Assembly: GCF_000234665.1 (NCBI RefSeq)
Contig: NC_018337.1
Span: 1,053,056 to 1,117,055, forward strand
Direction: 5' to 3'
Source: Leishmania mexicana MHOM/GT/2001/U1103
Lineage: Eukaryota > Euglenozoa > Kinetoplastea > Trypanosomatida > Trypanosomatidae
Length of the DNA: 64,000 nt
Numbering within the stretch: the stretch's first letter is position 1; every line of letters starts with the position of its first letter. Position numbers and translations under genes: made by a program. Under the pieces are notes generated by a model. The model did no database searches, had not been told where the DNA came from, and saw only the letters and a program-made list of their open reading frames with translations. Shown here one piece after another: positions 52,849 to 62,473 of the stretch.

Positions 52849-54789
52849 ATGTCCAGTTTCGACAAGTATGTGGTGCAGCTGGTGTGCCGCATGGGTGATA
52901 GCGTGTCGAAGAGGATGCGGGAGACGATACTGCTAAACATCAAGGACAGCATTGACAACTACCAACGGCTGCGTGACCCAGCTGAGGCGCAGGCACGCAA
53001 GGAAGTCGCGGCTGCCAAGAAACGGCGGGCGGCTGCGCGAAAGGCCAAGCAGGAGGAGCGGCGCCGAAGAATGGAGCGGCAAGCTAATCTGCCGCCACTC
53101 CCGTCCTCGAGGCCGAATAACGCCACTCAACCCGCCGCGACGGACTCAAATAAGAAGACCCACACGGAAAAGTCCGCTACCACAAGAGCCAACATAAACC
53201 CCCCTGCTTCCTCGTCTCCAGAGCGTGCTGGTGCCATGACCGCAGCCACTGCAGCTGCGAAGGCGCCGGCGCGCCCCAAGATGCACCCGATGGAGGTGAA
53301 AGACATCGACTTCCTCTTTGTGAAGGAGGTGGCGGCACAGCTGCGCAATCTGAGAAGGACGCCGGGGAAGATGACCTCTTTGGCCGGTTCCCAGCAACGA
53401 TGTATGGCCTCGAATGGGACCGGAGCCACAACGCCTGTGGGTGCCTCATCAGCTCCTACATCTGCTGAGGCCGGTGAAATGGCTGCGAAGGATAAGAGGT
53501 CACGGTCGGGCACCCCCCAGATGCGCATGTCGCCGCCCCCACTGGACCACACCGCGATGAAGGCGTTGAATCGGGAAAACTCGTCGGTCTGTGGCGAAGA
53601 GGAGACTATGCGGTACCCCCGGAACAACGCGATCTCCTACCAGGAAACCTTCAAAACATTCAGGTTTGGACGTCAGGAGATGGACAACGAGAGTGACTCC
53701 AAAGACGAGAGGGACTCACATGGCGGAGAACAAGGGCAGAGGGAGGTCAAGGAGGACGAGTTCATCGACGACTGCGAGGATGCTCGACGCCGAACTATTC
53801 AAATGCAGCGCCCGAGCCGCGGAGCCATCTCGGACTCCTCACTAGACATTGATGAGGCGCGTATTGCTAGTTTTCCGACAACGCCCAAGTCACAGGAGAA
53901 AATGAAGACGATTTCGCGCGTCCTAGTGCGTCACTTTTTGTTTTCTACGCTTGACGACAGTGATATTGCGAAGTTTGCGTCCATCATGGACGTCGAAAAG
54001 TTCGAGGCGGGCGCGCAAATCTTGGAAAAGGGCCACACGAACGACACCTTCTTCATTGTGCTTGACGGTGAGGCGGAAACGACGGTTGTGAACGAGGACG
54101 GTGCAGAGGTGGTCGTGCCTCTAGTGCGCGGCTCCACATTTGGCGACCTGGGGCTGATGTACGAAGTATCGAACGGTGGGGCCGTCGTGGCGCGCTCCTC
54201 GGTGCAGTGCGCCTCCCTGGAACGCCGCACCTACAAGATGATCACTTCGCGCGCGATGGAGGACAGGCGGTGCAGGTACAAGGATTTCCTGTCGTCACTG
54301 CCTGTGTTTGCCGGAGTGTCCTCGCACGAGCTAGAGGCCGTCGCAGAGCGCCTCAAGGAGGACAGCTACTTGGAGGGTCAGAGGGTGATCACGGCCGGTG
54401 TGCCAAATCACTGGTTGCACATCATAACAGAGGGAAGCCTGCGCGTTATGGCGCCGGACGCAGAGACTGGCGAAATGAAAGAGGTGGCGCTTCTCCACAC
54501 CGGCGACTTTGCCGGTGAACTTGAGTTCCTTCACCATCACGTCGCCGCTGCTGATGTAGTGGCTGTAAGTGCGGTGGTGAAGACCGCGAAGCTGAGTCGC
54601 CGCTCCTTCGAATTCTTCCCGATAGAGGCCCGCGAGCGGCTAATGAGGGCCGTCGAGGAGGAGGAGACGTACGCGGCGTATCAGGAGCGCATGCACAGTG
54701 GCACACGCCCGCCTCTGGACACAACGCCGCCGTTCGATGCCCCGCCATCTCATTTGCGGCACTCTCTGCAACAGCACGAGAACGCGTAA
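52849..54789 (+). CDS. PKA regulatory-subunit-like protein with two cyclic-nucleotide-binding domains
   Basis: 646 residues. The N-terminus (FDKYVVQLVCRMGDSVSKRM) is helical and could be a docking segment. It is followed by a Lys/Arg-rich helix (about 50-80), a disordered middle, and an Arg-Arg-Arg-Thr-Ile site at 313-317 that resembles a PKA inhibitor (pseudosubstrate) sequence. Two cyclic-nucleotide-binding domains follow: A at about 360-480 with phosphate-binding cassette FGDLGLMYEVSNGGAVV (from residue 431), and B at about 485-610 with FAGELEFLHHHVAAADVV. In mammalian R subunits the cassette reads FGELALIY followed by a Gly-Thr-Pro-Arg-Ala-Ala turn; here the cassette arginine is replaced in both domains (Gly in A, Ala in B) and the Glu of A is Asp, so classical cAMP binding is unlikely. 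Kinetoplastid PKA is known to respond to purine nucleosides instead of cAMP, which fits. The start at 52849 gives the first coding-like residue. It is longer than conventional R subunits, so it may be a paralogue. Confidence 0.85.
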   Translation: MSSFDKYVVQLVCRMGDSVSKRMRETILLNIKDSIDNYQRLRDPAEAQARKEVAAAKKRRAAARKAKQEERRRRMERQANLPPLPSSRPNNATQPAATDSNKKTHTEKSATTRANINPPASSSPERAGAMTAATAAAKAPARPKMHPMEVKDIDFLFVKEVAAQLRNLRRTPGKMTSLAGSQQRCMASNGTGATTPVGASSAPTSAEAGEMAAKDKRSRSGTPQMRMSPPPLDHTAMKALNRENSSVCGEEETMRYPRNNAISYQETFKTFRFGRQEMDNESDSKDERDSHGGEQGQREVKEDEFIDDCEDARRRTIQMQRPSRGAISDSSLDIDEARIASFPTTPKSQEKMKTISRVLVRHFLFSTLDDSDIAKFASIMDVEKFEAGAQILEKGHTNDTFFIVLDGEAETTVVNEDGAEVVVPLVRGSTFGDLGLMYEVSNGGAVVARSSVQCASLERRTYKMITSRAMEDRRCRYKDFLSSLPVFAGVSSHELEAVAERLKEDSYLEGQRVITAGVPNHWLHIITEGSLRVMAPDAETGEMKEVALLHTGDFAGELEFLHHHVAAADVVAVSAVVKTAKLSRRSFEFFPIEARERLMRAVEEEETYAAYQERMHSGTRPPLDTTPPFDAPPSHLRHSLQQHENA

Positions 54790-56883
54790 CCGAGGGAAAG
54801 CTGTGGCTTTCTGCCCTGGGCGCCTGCTCTAAGCGAGCGCACAGCGGAAAACTGTACGTGGGTCGAAACACGACTACGCGCTCTCTAGAAGAAAACGGAA
54901 GAAAAAAACCAACAAAAGCTACAACGACAACATGGAACTCTTCGCAGCAGCGATCCCTGCGCACTGCATCCTCCTCCCCTCGCCCGTTTTCTGCACAACA
55001 TGCGTACATGCTTGCGAACGTTGTCAACAGGGCGACCCCAATTCGTGTCTCTCTTTTCTTACACCGCCTCCTTCTTCGCGTCGTTTTTCCTCTCCCATGT
55101 AGATGAATGATCGTTGATGGACGTTCCCAAAGAGGGAGAGCAACTGCAGCCGCACGCGACATTTTTGAGGGCAAGAGATGTGAAAGGTGATTGCAGTGGA
55201 CGGGGATTTGCTTAACCCTTTTCTCTCTATGTGTGTGTGTGTGTGTATGTGTGTTGTCTTCTTTGATGCCACACCACTTTCTTTTTTTTGTTGTTGCTCC
55301 GGTACTCGTAGTTCTTTCTGTTGTTGGTTGAAACGGGCTCTCCGCATGTGTGCGTAGCTTTTTTTTTGCTTTCTGGGGAACGTGGCTTCTTGGCGCGCTT
55401 GTACGATCTTCATCGCTCTCGACGCTTCGTATTTCATGTTCATGTGTCTCGCTTGCCCCGTTACGTGGACCAATTCTTGTTTTTTTTTTGTTTCGCTTCA
55501 TGTTCTCGGTTTGAGTAACGGCTTCGCACTGGTGAATGTCTGCGTGTTTTATTGGAGTGCAGCTCGGGTATCCTGAGAAAACCACATGGTATTCCAGTAA
55601 AAATGAAGTGATAAAGATTAAAATGCATGGAAAACTGTAGTACGAGGGGCGATGCTTTCATATGTCTTCCTGCTTCTCTTCCCCCCTCCCCCTCCCCTCT
55701 CCGACGCGCCTATACAGGTGCCCCGACCGGTTCTTTCACGCATCTGTTTTCCTGCGTCTGCACCTTTCAACGTCTCCGTCGTTCTCCTCCTGTGATACGA
55801 GACGGGGTGTCTTCTGTATCGTGTCCGATGATGGTGCGGTGGCTGGGGGTGGGGGGGGGCGCATGCGTTTTTTTTATTTCATCATGGCGTTGCTCCTGAG
55901 CATATGCAATGTGCTCCGAGTAGTTGGAGGAAAGTCAAAAAAAGGGGCAAACAGAGGGAGGCTTGTGTGCGGGATACTGGGGACGGGAACGCGGGTGGTG
56001 CAAAAGCGCCTCGATGGACGACTCACTCAGTCGAGCTGCGTTTTTTTTTCTTCGTGTCCTTGATGAGTCTGCGGAGAAAGCCAGCAGCGTATCGTACCTC
56101 TTGAATTTTTTTTAAAAACTCGCACCGCGTCTTCCTTTCACCGCCTAAAGACACCTGCGACGACTCCTCGGTGCTTTTCCACGTCCCTCTTCTCTTCTCT
56201 TCCTGGATTTCGCGTGTCCTCGATTGCGCTTTTCGTTCTACCTCACTCGCTGTCGCACTGCTGTTGCCGTGGCCGCTCAAAGTACATGTACGCTACTCCT
56301 TTTTTTTGCATTACCCCTGTAGTACCTCCCTCCCTCCCCCCACCTCTTCTCTTTTCTTGTTCTTCCTCCTTTTCTCGTCTGTGCGGTTTTTCTTTTGCGC
56401 GATTTCTGTACTGTGCCTTTCTTGTCTTTGATTGTGTAAAAACACACACACACGCGAACTGCCACGCATTCCCCTCTCCCCACACCAGCGACCACACACG
56501 TCCTTTTGGAGAAGGGCCAAAGCTATCGCGAACGAAACAAACGTTTTTATTTCATTTTTTAATTTGGATCTTCTAAAAGAAGTGAGCAAAGCCAAAGTCA
56601 ACGCCGATGAGGGAGACTCTCCTCTCCGCGAACCTCTTCGCTCGTTCTCTTGTTCGTTTCGCCATGGCTAGTTCTGTTTGTTCCTGTAGTTGACGGCAAG
56701 TGCCCATTCCGCCCTCCCCCCCCTCCTGCAGAAACGGCCCCGCTCCTCGCCATTCTCGGCTAATTGCACGGACGTCGAGACGTCTTTCGCGTTTTTCAGC
56801 CAAGATTTTACTTGCTTTCTCTTTTCGTTAGGAATTGTCGCTCGCTTCCGCTTGCGCCGTGATGAACGCGGAAGGGGAACACA
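54790..56883. other. Intergenic region
   Basis: No gene in 2.1 kb. A purine-rich patch (54880-54940), a GT tract at 55231-55247 and many T runs. Reverse-strand frames up to 379 codons overlap the end of the upstream gene and are antisense shadows. Confidence 0.65.
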
Positions 56884-57290
56884 CCGCACAGTGCCTGGTG
56901 TCTCATCGTCTCGTGCCCCCTCCCTCCACCCCCCTCGTCACCACCAACTCTCTGAGTGTGGTGGGGGGGGCCAGTCAGCACCCCTCCCCTCTCCTATTCC
57001 GCTGCCAATGCCGGTGGTGTGGGCCTGGATCGGCGTGGCGTTGGAGCGACCTGCGTCCGTGCGTGGGTGCATACCATGGGTATGGTGGGCACGAGTGCCA
57101 ACGTGACTCGGGCGTGTCTCACCGGGTCCTGCCCACCTACTGGTGTGGACCCCGAGGTGCGGCGAGTGGGGATGCAGGAGGTGGCCACCGGCATGATGTG
57201 GGGGACGGCTGTGAGGCAGGGGCCGCACTCACACGGCTGTGTCGGCGCATGGCCCGAACGCGTGCCTGGTGATGCGCGGCACTGAGGGAT
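56884..57290 (+). repeat. Diverged relative of the 0.65 kb repeat (copy 5)
   Basis: It shares ordered blocks with copies 1-4: caccaccaac followed by ctctctg, cacccctcccctctc, ggatcggcgtggcgt (copies 1-4: ggattggcgtggca), cgtgtctcacc, actggtgtgg and a final tgatg. The spacing is similar but many bases differ, unlike the almost identical copies 1-4. It represents an older member of the same family in the same orientation, which supports a retroposon lineage of the SIDER kind. Confidence 0.65.
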
Positions 57291-58045
57291 TGGCCTGGTG
57301 GAGTGGAGTCTCAGTCATGCTGTGTGCCCGAAAACGGACATGTTAAGAAAAAGTAAATGCTCTTGTGCTTTTTTTATAAACGCTATGGTGTCCGGGATCT
57401 CGGTCACCTGGCGGGGCTTTTTTTTCGTTTGCCGATGTATTACGCTTCTTTGTTCCCAGCAGGGAAAGAGGAATCGATGAACCTGTACGTGAAAAGACTG
57501 AGTGATGCTCGATGATAACTGCCTTTACAACTCACAGCAAGGGAGATGCATGTACATTTTTTAGTTGTATGTGTGTGTACGTGCTGGAGCTCGCGCCAAA
57601 AAAAAGAGATAAGACGCCGCTCGAACATTCGAAGCGTTTGGCGTGTTCCCGTACCGCGCTGGCGTTTGTCAGCACTGCAGCGGCCTACTCGACTACCCCT
57701 ATCATCTTTAGGACTGTAGGGCGAACTATCCAGTATTTATTGGCCTTACTCCGTCCCGATCGGTCACTCCCCTACCCGAGGAGGGAGCTCTCAGCAGCTG
57801 TCTCTCTCTCTGTTTGCATGTGCGTTCGTGCATCAGGGGGCATCAACCTTCTGACTATGGCCACCCCACACCTCCCCCGAGCCCCCACTTGCTGCTGAGA
57901 TTCACACACAGCTCTCTGATCTCGGTGCCCCCGTGGCGTCTCTCATCAGTCTTTGTGGTCTGTGTGTGCACGCAGGGAGCACTTCTACATCGCCCAGCTT
58001 GCCGCCGATTACCACAGAACTGCGCTGCGTTCTACGATCGTTAGG
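57291..58045. other. Intergenic region upstream of URM1
   Basis: No gene. A pyrimidine-containing stretch at 57940-57972 ends in cacgcag (AG at 57974-57975), a possible splice acceptor about 70 bases before the URM1 ATG. Confidence 0.5.
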
Positions 58046-58405
58046 ATGCACACTGCCGCTGAACGCGCATCACAGGCACGAACAGCAGACTCCATGCAGA
58101 TGACGCACAGAAAAATTAAAGTTGCCCTCAGCGGCGGCTGCGAGCTGCTCTTCGACAAGGAGGTAAGCATAACCTTGGCAGATGTGGTGCCTGTTGGGGC
58201 GACCATCGCACAGTTAATTGACATGTTGCGGTGCGGCTACATCAAGGAACGGCCAGAGCTGTTCGTCGATGCCACTGGCGCAAATGTGCGTCCTGGTATT
58301 CTGGTGCTGGTGAACGGATGTGATGCCGAGGTGCTTGGTGGCGTAGAGCACGTCTTGGAGGACGGCGACGAGGTGGAATTTGTGTCTACTCTGCACGGCG
58401 GATGA
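58046..58405 (+). CDS. URM1: Ubiquitin-related modifier 1 (URM1)
   Basis: 119 residues from the first ATG at 58046; starts at 58094 or 58100 would give 103 or 101 residues, the usual URM1 length. URM1 is a sulfur carrier activated at its C-terminus by Uba4 to thiolate wobble uridines of certain cytosolic tRNAs, and also a protein modifier. The beta-grasp fold is evident in KIKVALSGGCELLFDKEVSI, DVVPVGATIAQLIDML, the hydrophobic ILVLVNGCDAEVLGG and DGDEVEFVSTLHGG; the essential terminal Gly-Gly is present directly before the stop. The first 18 residues are not family-like, so the shorter start is possible. Cytosolic. Confidence 0.93.
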   Translation: MHTAAERASQARTADSMQMTHRKIKVALSGGCELLFDKEVSITLADVVPVGATIAQLIDMLRCGYIKERPELFVDATGANVRPGILVLVNGCDAEVLGGVEHVLEDGDEVEFVSTLHGG

Positions 58406-59007
58406 GGATATGAAGGAAGCTTTTGGTTTAGTCTCCTACATGCACACAGGCTTGCGCGCGTATATGTGTGTCTCCGTGTCCGTGTGAGCGTGAGCTGCGC
58501 GCGAGCGAGGTCGTTCACCTGCTGTGCACTCTTTGTGATTTGTTACGGGTAAGCGTCTTGTGGAAAGTCACCGAGGACACGCGACCACGACTCGACGTAG
58601 ATGCCCAAGAATACAATCCGGCACCTCCAGGGAGAGGGACGCATACGAGAGACAACAATCGTTGACGCCGATAGGCATGCAAACCTGTCGCTTCCTTTCT
58701 CGGCAGCCGCCCGTACAGCGGCACAGTTGGACGAACTTCAGGCCCGCGCCTCCCCCTGCTTTTAACCATCATGCTCCGAGTCACTATACTGCATTATCGC
58801 CTTCGCTTTCACGTCCGTGTCACCCCCCGTCTTTCTCGCTTCTTCACCGCCACCACGGTACACGCTCGTATGCGTGTGCGCCCAGCTATCACTCCCTCCA
58901 CACTAGCCGCAAGCGTGGCAGGGAAGATAATCTGCCTCATCCCTCCCCTCCCACCCGTGGCTCGGCCCTCGAAAGCGCGAAGGTCTCGACGTGCAAGGCA
59001 AGCGCAC
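58406..59007. other. Spacer and possible N-terminal extension of EFSEC
   Basis: A pyrimidine tract ends at ggcag (AG at 58704-58705). The first ATG after it, at 58771, is in frame with EFSEC and would add 79 Arg-rich residues. Other AGs after pyrimidines occur at about 58883, so the extension may or may not be translated (see findings). Nothing else is seen here. Confidence 0.55.
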
Positions 59008-61044
59008 ATGTTAAATGTGAACATTGGACTTCTTGGTCATGTTGATAGCGGCAAGACGGCGCTGGCCAAGGCGCTGTCGAGCACTGCCTCCACTGCTGCC
59101 TTTGATAAGAGTCCGCAGAGTCAGTCGCGTGGGATTACGCTGGACCTCGGCTTCAGTGCCTGTGAGGTGTCCGTCGAAGACGGCAACGAGGATGCCACCC
59201 AAGTACTGCGGTCAGCCGATTTGACCAAGGTGCAATGCACGCTGGTCGACTGCCCAGGGCACGCATCACTGATTCGCACGGTGGTTGGTGGGGCGCAGAT
59301 AATTGACGCGATGGTGTTGGTCATCGACGCAACGAAGGGCATGCAGGTGCAGACGGCTGAGTGTCTGGTCCTGGGCGAGGTGCTGGCTAAGCCGCTCGTC
59401 GTTGTACTGAACAAGACGGACGCGATTCAGGGCGCCACGCCAGCAGCTAAAGAGGCAGCATTGGCGGCCCTCAAGAGAAAACTGCAGCAGGCGTTTCGCC
59501 GCACGCGGTGGCCCACGGCGCCCATTGTGGAGGTGGCAGCTGCCCCACGCGAGATGGCGGGCGGGATTGGACACCCCGTGAACACGGAGGCAGTTTTGCC
59601 TTTGGTACTGCGCGCGGTCGACCTCGCGGCACTGAAGGCTGCAAAAGAGAGCGAGGCCGAGAGGCCAGCGCAGTTCTACATGCTCGTGGATCACTGCTTC
59701 GCCGTGCGGGGCCAGGGCACCGTGTTCACAGGGACTGTTGTCGCTGGCGTCGTTCGCGTCGGGGACACGGTGCTCGTGCCAGAGCTGCAGACGACGCGCA
59801 AGGTAAAGGGGCTGCAGGTGTTTCACAAACCAGTCGAGTCGGCGCAGAGCGGGGACCGGGTGGGGCTGTGTGTGACTCAGTTTGACCCTACATGGATGGA
59901 GCGCGGCGTCCTTTGCAGCGCCGCAAGCAGCGGCCGAACGCTGGTGAGCTCCTCGCAGCTGATCGCGCGGGTGCATCGTGTGCGCTATCACCCACTGCCC
60001 TGTGACACGCACACAAAGTTCCACATCACGATCGGCCATGCTACCGTAATGGGAGCCATGAGGTACTTCGTACGACCGCCGCGCACGACCCAGGGCCTCG
60101 ACGTCGCAGGCACCGTGACCAGCTTCAATCCGTCCATCGAGAGTGCATATGTGGAAGAGCTGGGCGATGGGGTTGTGGCTAGCTACACCTCTACCGACAC
60201 CACCACAGGCGTCCCCGGACGGCCTTTGCCAGTTGCACCGGCAGAGCAGGACTACTACGCCGTGCTGCTGCTCGAGCGGCCTGTTCTGGCGGCCCCTGGC
60301 GTGTCAATGATTGCCATGCGTCTGGATGTTGAACGGGAGAACTTCTGCCGCATCGCACTAGCGGGCACGGTATGCCACGTGCTCAGCGAAGAGGGCGCTG
60401 CTGTAAGGACAGCAACAACCGTCCCGGGCAGCGCAGACCACTCTGCGACTCATGGCCAGGTACCGGCATGGCGGCGGCTTCCGGTCGTGCGCTACCGGTA
60501 TCGCGCGCTGCGAGTAGACCGGGTACTGGACAGCCGGAGTTGCATCGCCGACGGTGTCGTATCGCTGCAGACGCCCGGCGCCGGGGGTAGCGGCAGCCGG
60601 CCTGCCGGGGCGTCTGCGGGTGCCAAACGCGATAAAGGCCGTGTTAACGTCGAGGCGCGGCAGAAGGCGGAGCTCTTTGCGGAGGTGCAGAAGTTCCTCC
60701 GACTTGCCGTCGTCTTTGAACCGGAGGATGGCGACGCGGCAGTGACAACTCCTCAAGCAAGCAGCCCTGGCGCTGTGAAGGGCATCATCGACTCCTCGTT
60801 CGGCAAAACAGGGAAGGTGAAGCTCGTCTTCGATGGCCCTGTCTTTGCCGATCCCGCTGCGAGCGCCGCCACAGCGCCGATCGGCTCATTCGTGTCGGCG
60901 GCGCGTAATAAGCGCAATAATTCGACAAAAGGCCCCGACTCAGTGGACGCTGGCCGCAGCGGAGGGGTATTTCTTCGGCCAGGACGCATTCTTCTTGTAC
61001 TGAAGAAGTATCCTTTCGCCCTTCACTCAGGCCTCGAGCAGTGA
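59008..61044 (+). CDS. EFSEC: Selenocysteine-specific elongation factor (EFSEC/SelB)
   Basis: 678 residues from the ATG at 59008. EFSEC is the GTPase that delivers selenocysteyl-tRNA to UGA codons specified by a SECIS element. GTPase motifs: G1 GHVDSGKT at 10-17, the family-specific SQSRGITLDLGF switch I region with the conserved Thr, G3 DCPGH from 81, and G4 NKTD at 135-138. Domain 2 reads FYMLVDHCFAVRGQGTVFTGTV and GDRVGLCV, and domain 3 and the C-terminal SECIS-related domain follow, with trypanosomatid-specific inserts at about 465-490 and 520-560 that are Gly/Ala-rich. The switch and GTP sites look complete. Kinetoplastids are known to decode Sec with a dedicated factor, and this gene implies the organism makes selenoproteins. 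No Sec tRNA or SECIS is recognisable in the window. Confidence 0.96.
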   Translation: MLNVNIGLLGHVDSGKTALAKALSSTASTAAFDKSPQSQSRGITLDLGFSACEVSVEDGNEDATQVLRSADLTKVQCTLVDCPGHASLIRTVVGGAQIIDAMVLVIDATKGMQVQTAECLVLGEVLAKPLVVVLNKTDAIQGATPAAKEAALAALKRKLQQAFRRTRWPTAPIVEVAAAPREMAGGIGHPVNTEAVLPLVLRAVDLAALKAAKESEAERPAQFYMLVDHCFAVRGQGTVFTGTVVAGVVRVGDTVLVPELQTTRKVKGLQVFHKPVESAQSGDRVGLCVTQFDPTWMERGVLCSAASSGRTLVSSSQLIARVHRVRYHPLPCDTHTKFHITIGHATVMGAMRYFVRPPRTTQGLDVAGTVTSFNPSIESAYVEELGDGVVASYTSTDTTTGVPGRPLPVAPAEQDYYAVLLLERPVLAAPGVSMIAMRLDVERENFCRIALAGTVCHVLSEEGAAVRTATTVPGSADHSATHGQVPAWRRLPVVRYRYRALRVDRVLDSRSCIADGVVSLQTPGAGGSGSRPAGASAGAKRDKGRVNVEARQKAELFAEVQKFLRLAVVFEPEDGDAAVTTPQASSPGAVKGIIDSSFGKTGKVKLVFDGPVFADPAASAATAPIGSFVSAARNKRNNSTKGPDSVDAGRSGGVFLRPGRILLVLKKYPFALHSGLEQ

Positions 61045-62473
61045 GTGCGAAGGAGGGGGAGCTGGAGTCGCCGCCGGATGACGATGCTGATGTGTGAGTA
61101 GGCCGTGGCAGTATTGTGGTTGCCAGCTGAAACTTCTGAAAAAAAAGTTCTATGCACCGAAAGGGCAAAGCTGCAGGTTGTGTGTGTGTGTGCGTGGATG
61201 GGAGTGGAGGTGGAAGGGATGATGGGGGTGCGAAGAGAGCTTTGGACGCATCATCAGCTGCTTTATCATCTCCCTCGTGGGCGTACAGAACTGTGTACAC
61301 GCAGTTGTTTTGGCAAAGAGCTCGCGAGCGTCTCGAGCGCAGCCTGCACTTTATCCATAGCATAAACTCATTAGCACCCCCGAACATCTGTTGTGACTGA
61401 GAGCTCGTGTATATGAGAAGGGCAGCCGCCGTTCTTCCGACAGATGGAACTGCTGATGTGGCCGCTATAGGGGTGTTCTCCGTACTTAAGAGAGTGTTGT
61501 TGGCAAGACATCTTCCGCGTAACCCCTCTCTTTTTTGGAGGGAGGAGGGGGAGGAACTCGGTCTTTACTGGGCCTAGCATTGCCGCTTCTCCTTCCCTCC
61601 ATCACCTCGCATGCCCCCGCCCCTCCCTCCCCCAACACACACAGTCATGCACTACCCGCGTGCCCAGTAGCTTTATCACGTTTAGAGACATCCGCTGTCG
61701 CCATAGGCCCCGCCCACATCACACAGGTATATCCGCCAGCACACGTGGAGACGGAAGGCGGAGGGAAGCTCTTCTCTACTGCCGAAGGCTTCACGGGGTT
61801 TTTCTCTCGCTTATCATTGTTCGCGGTGAGCTCCTTTCGCTCATCTTGGACGGCCTGCGACTCTCGGGACGCATCATCAGAAACGCAGCGCGACAAGCGC
61901 AGCAAACAAAAACACCAGCGGCTCCACAGAAAGCTATACAAACGTTGACAACATCCCCGCCTGAAACGCATCCTGACGACTGCATCAGGCGCCCCCACCT
62001 TCTACGCGCAGACACAAGCACAAGGTACCCTCCTTGCGAGCGCCCTCACGCGCCTCAGCCTCGTTCTCGCTCCTTCGCTTTCCTGTCTGTATTTCGCCAG
62101 GGAGCACGATTTGTCCCGTCGTCGTCTGCATCATTGTTCTTCATAACGTTGTCGGAAGTGTGCCACTCACGTCTCAATTTCCTCTCCAAGGACACACGGG
62201 CGCACGCAACGCGCGATTGCCCTGACCACCACCTCCCTCTCCTTCCCTGTCCTCCCATCTTTATTATGATTACTCGGTTTTACTTCCTTCTGTTTCCGTC
62301 GCTCTCCGCTCCCGTTCGATGGCAATTACGCGCGTGCGCATACACACGCAGGTACGTTTTCTCTGCTGGGGTCGCATCCTTCTTTTTTTTTCTTCGTTGA
62401 CTTCCGCTCTGAGGCACCCTTTGATCTCCCGCGTGCCTTACCATTGCGAGAGCCGAGTGCATGTGTGCCGACC
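61045..62473. other. Intergenic region upstream of serine acetyltransferase
   Basis: No gene in 1.4 kb. The region ends with a T9 tract (about 62382-62393) and ctctgag with AG at 62412, a candidate splice acceptor. An out-of-frame ATG at 62461 lies just before the start codon. Confidence 0.6.

Noticed and set aside
54446..55585. Minus-strand frame of 379 codons after the PKAR-like gene
   Set aside because: It is partly antisense to the PKAR-like coding sequence and otherwise low complexity; no domain recognised.
62444..62473. Ten extra N-terminal codons of serine acetyltransferase
   Set aside because: The opening codon is TTG; the first in-frame ATG is at 62474.
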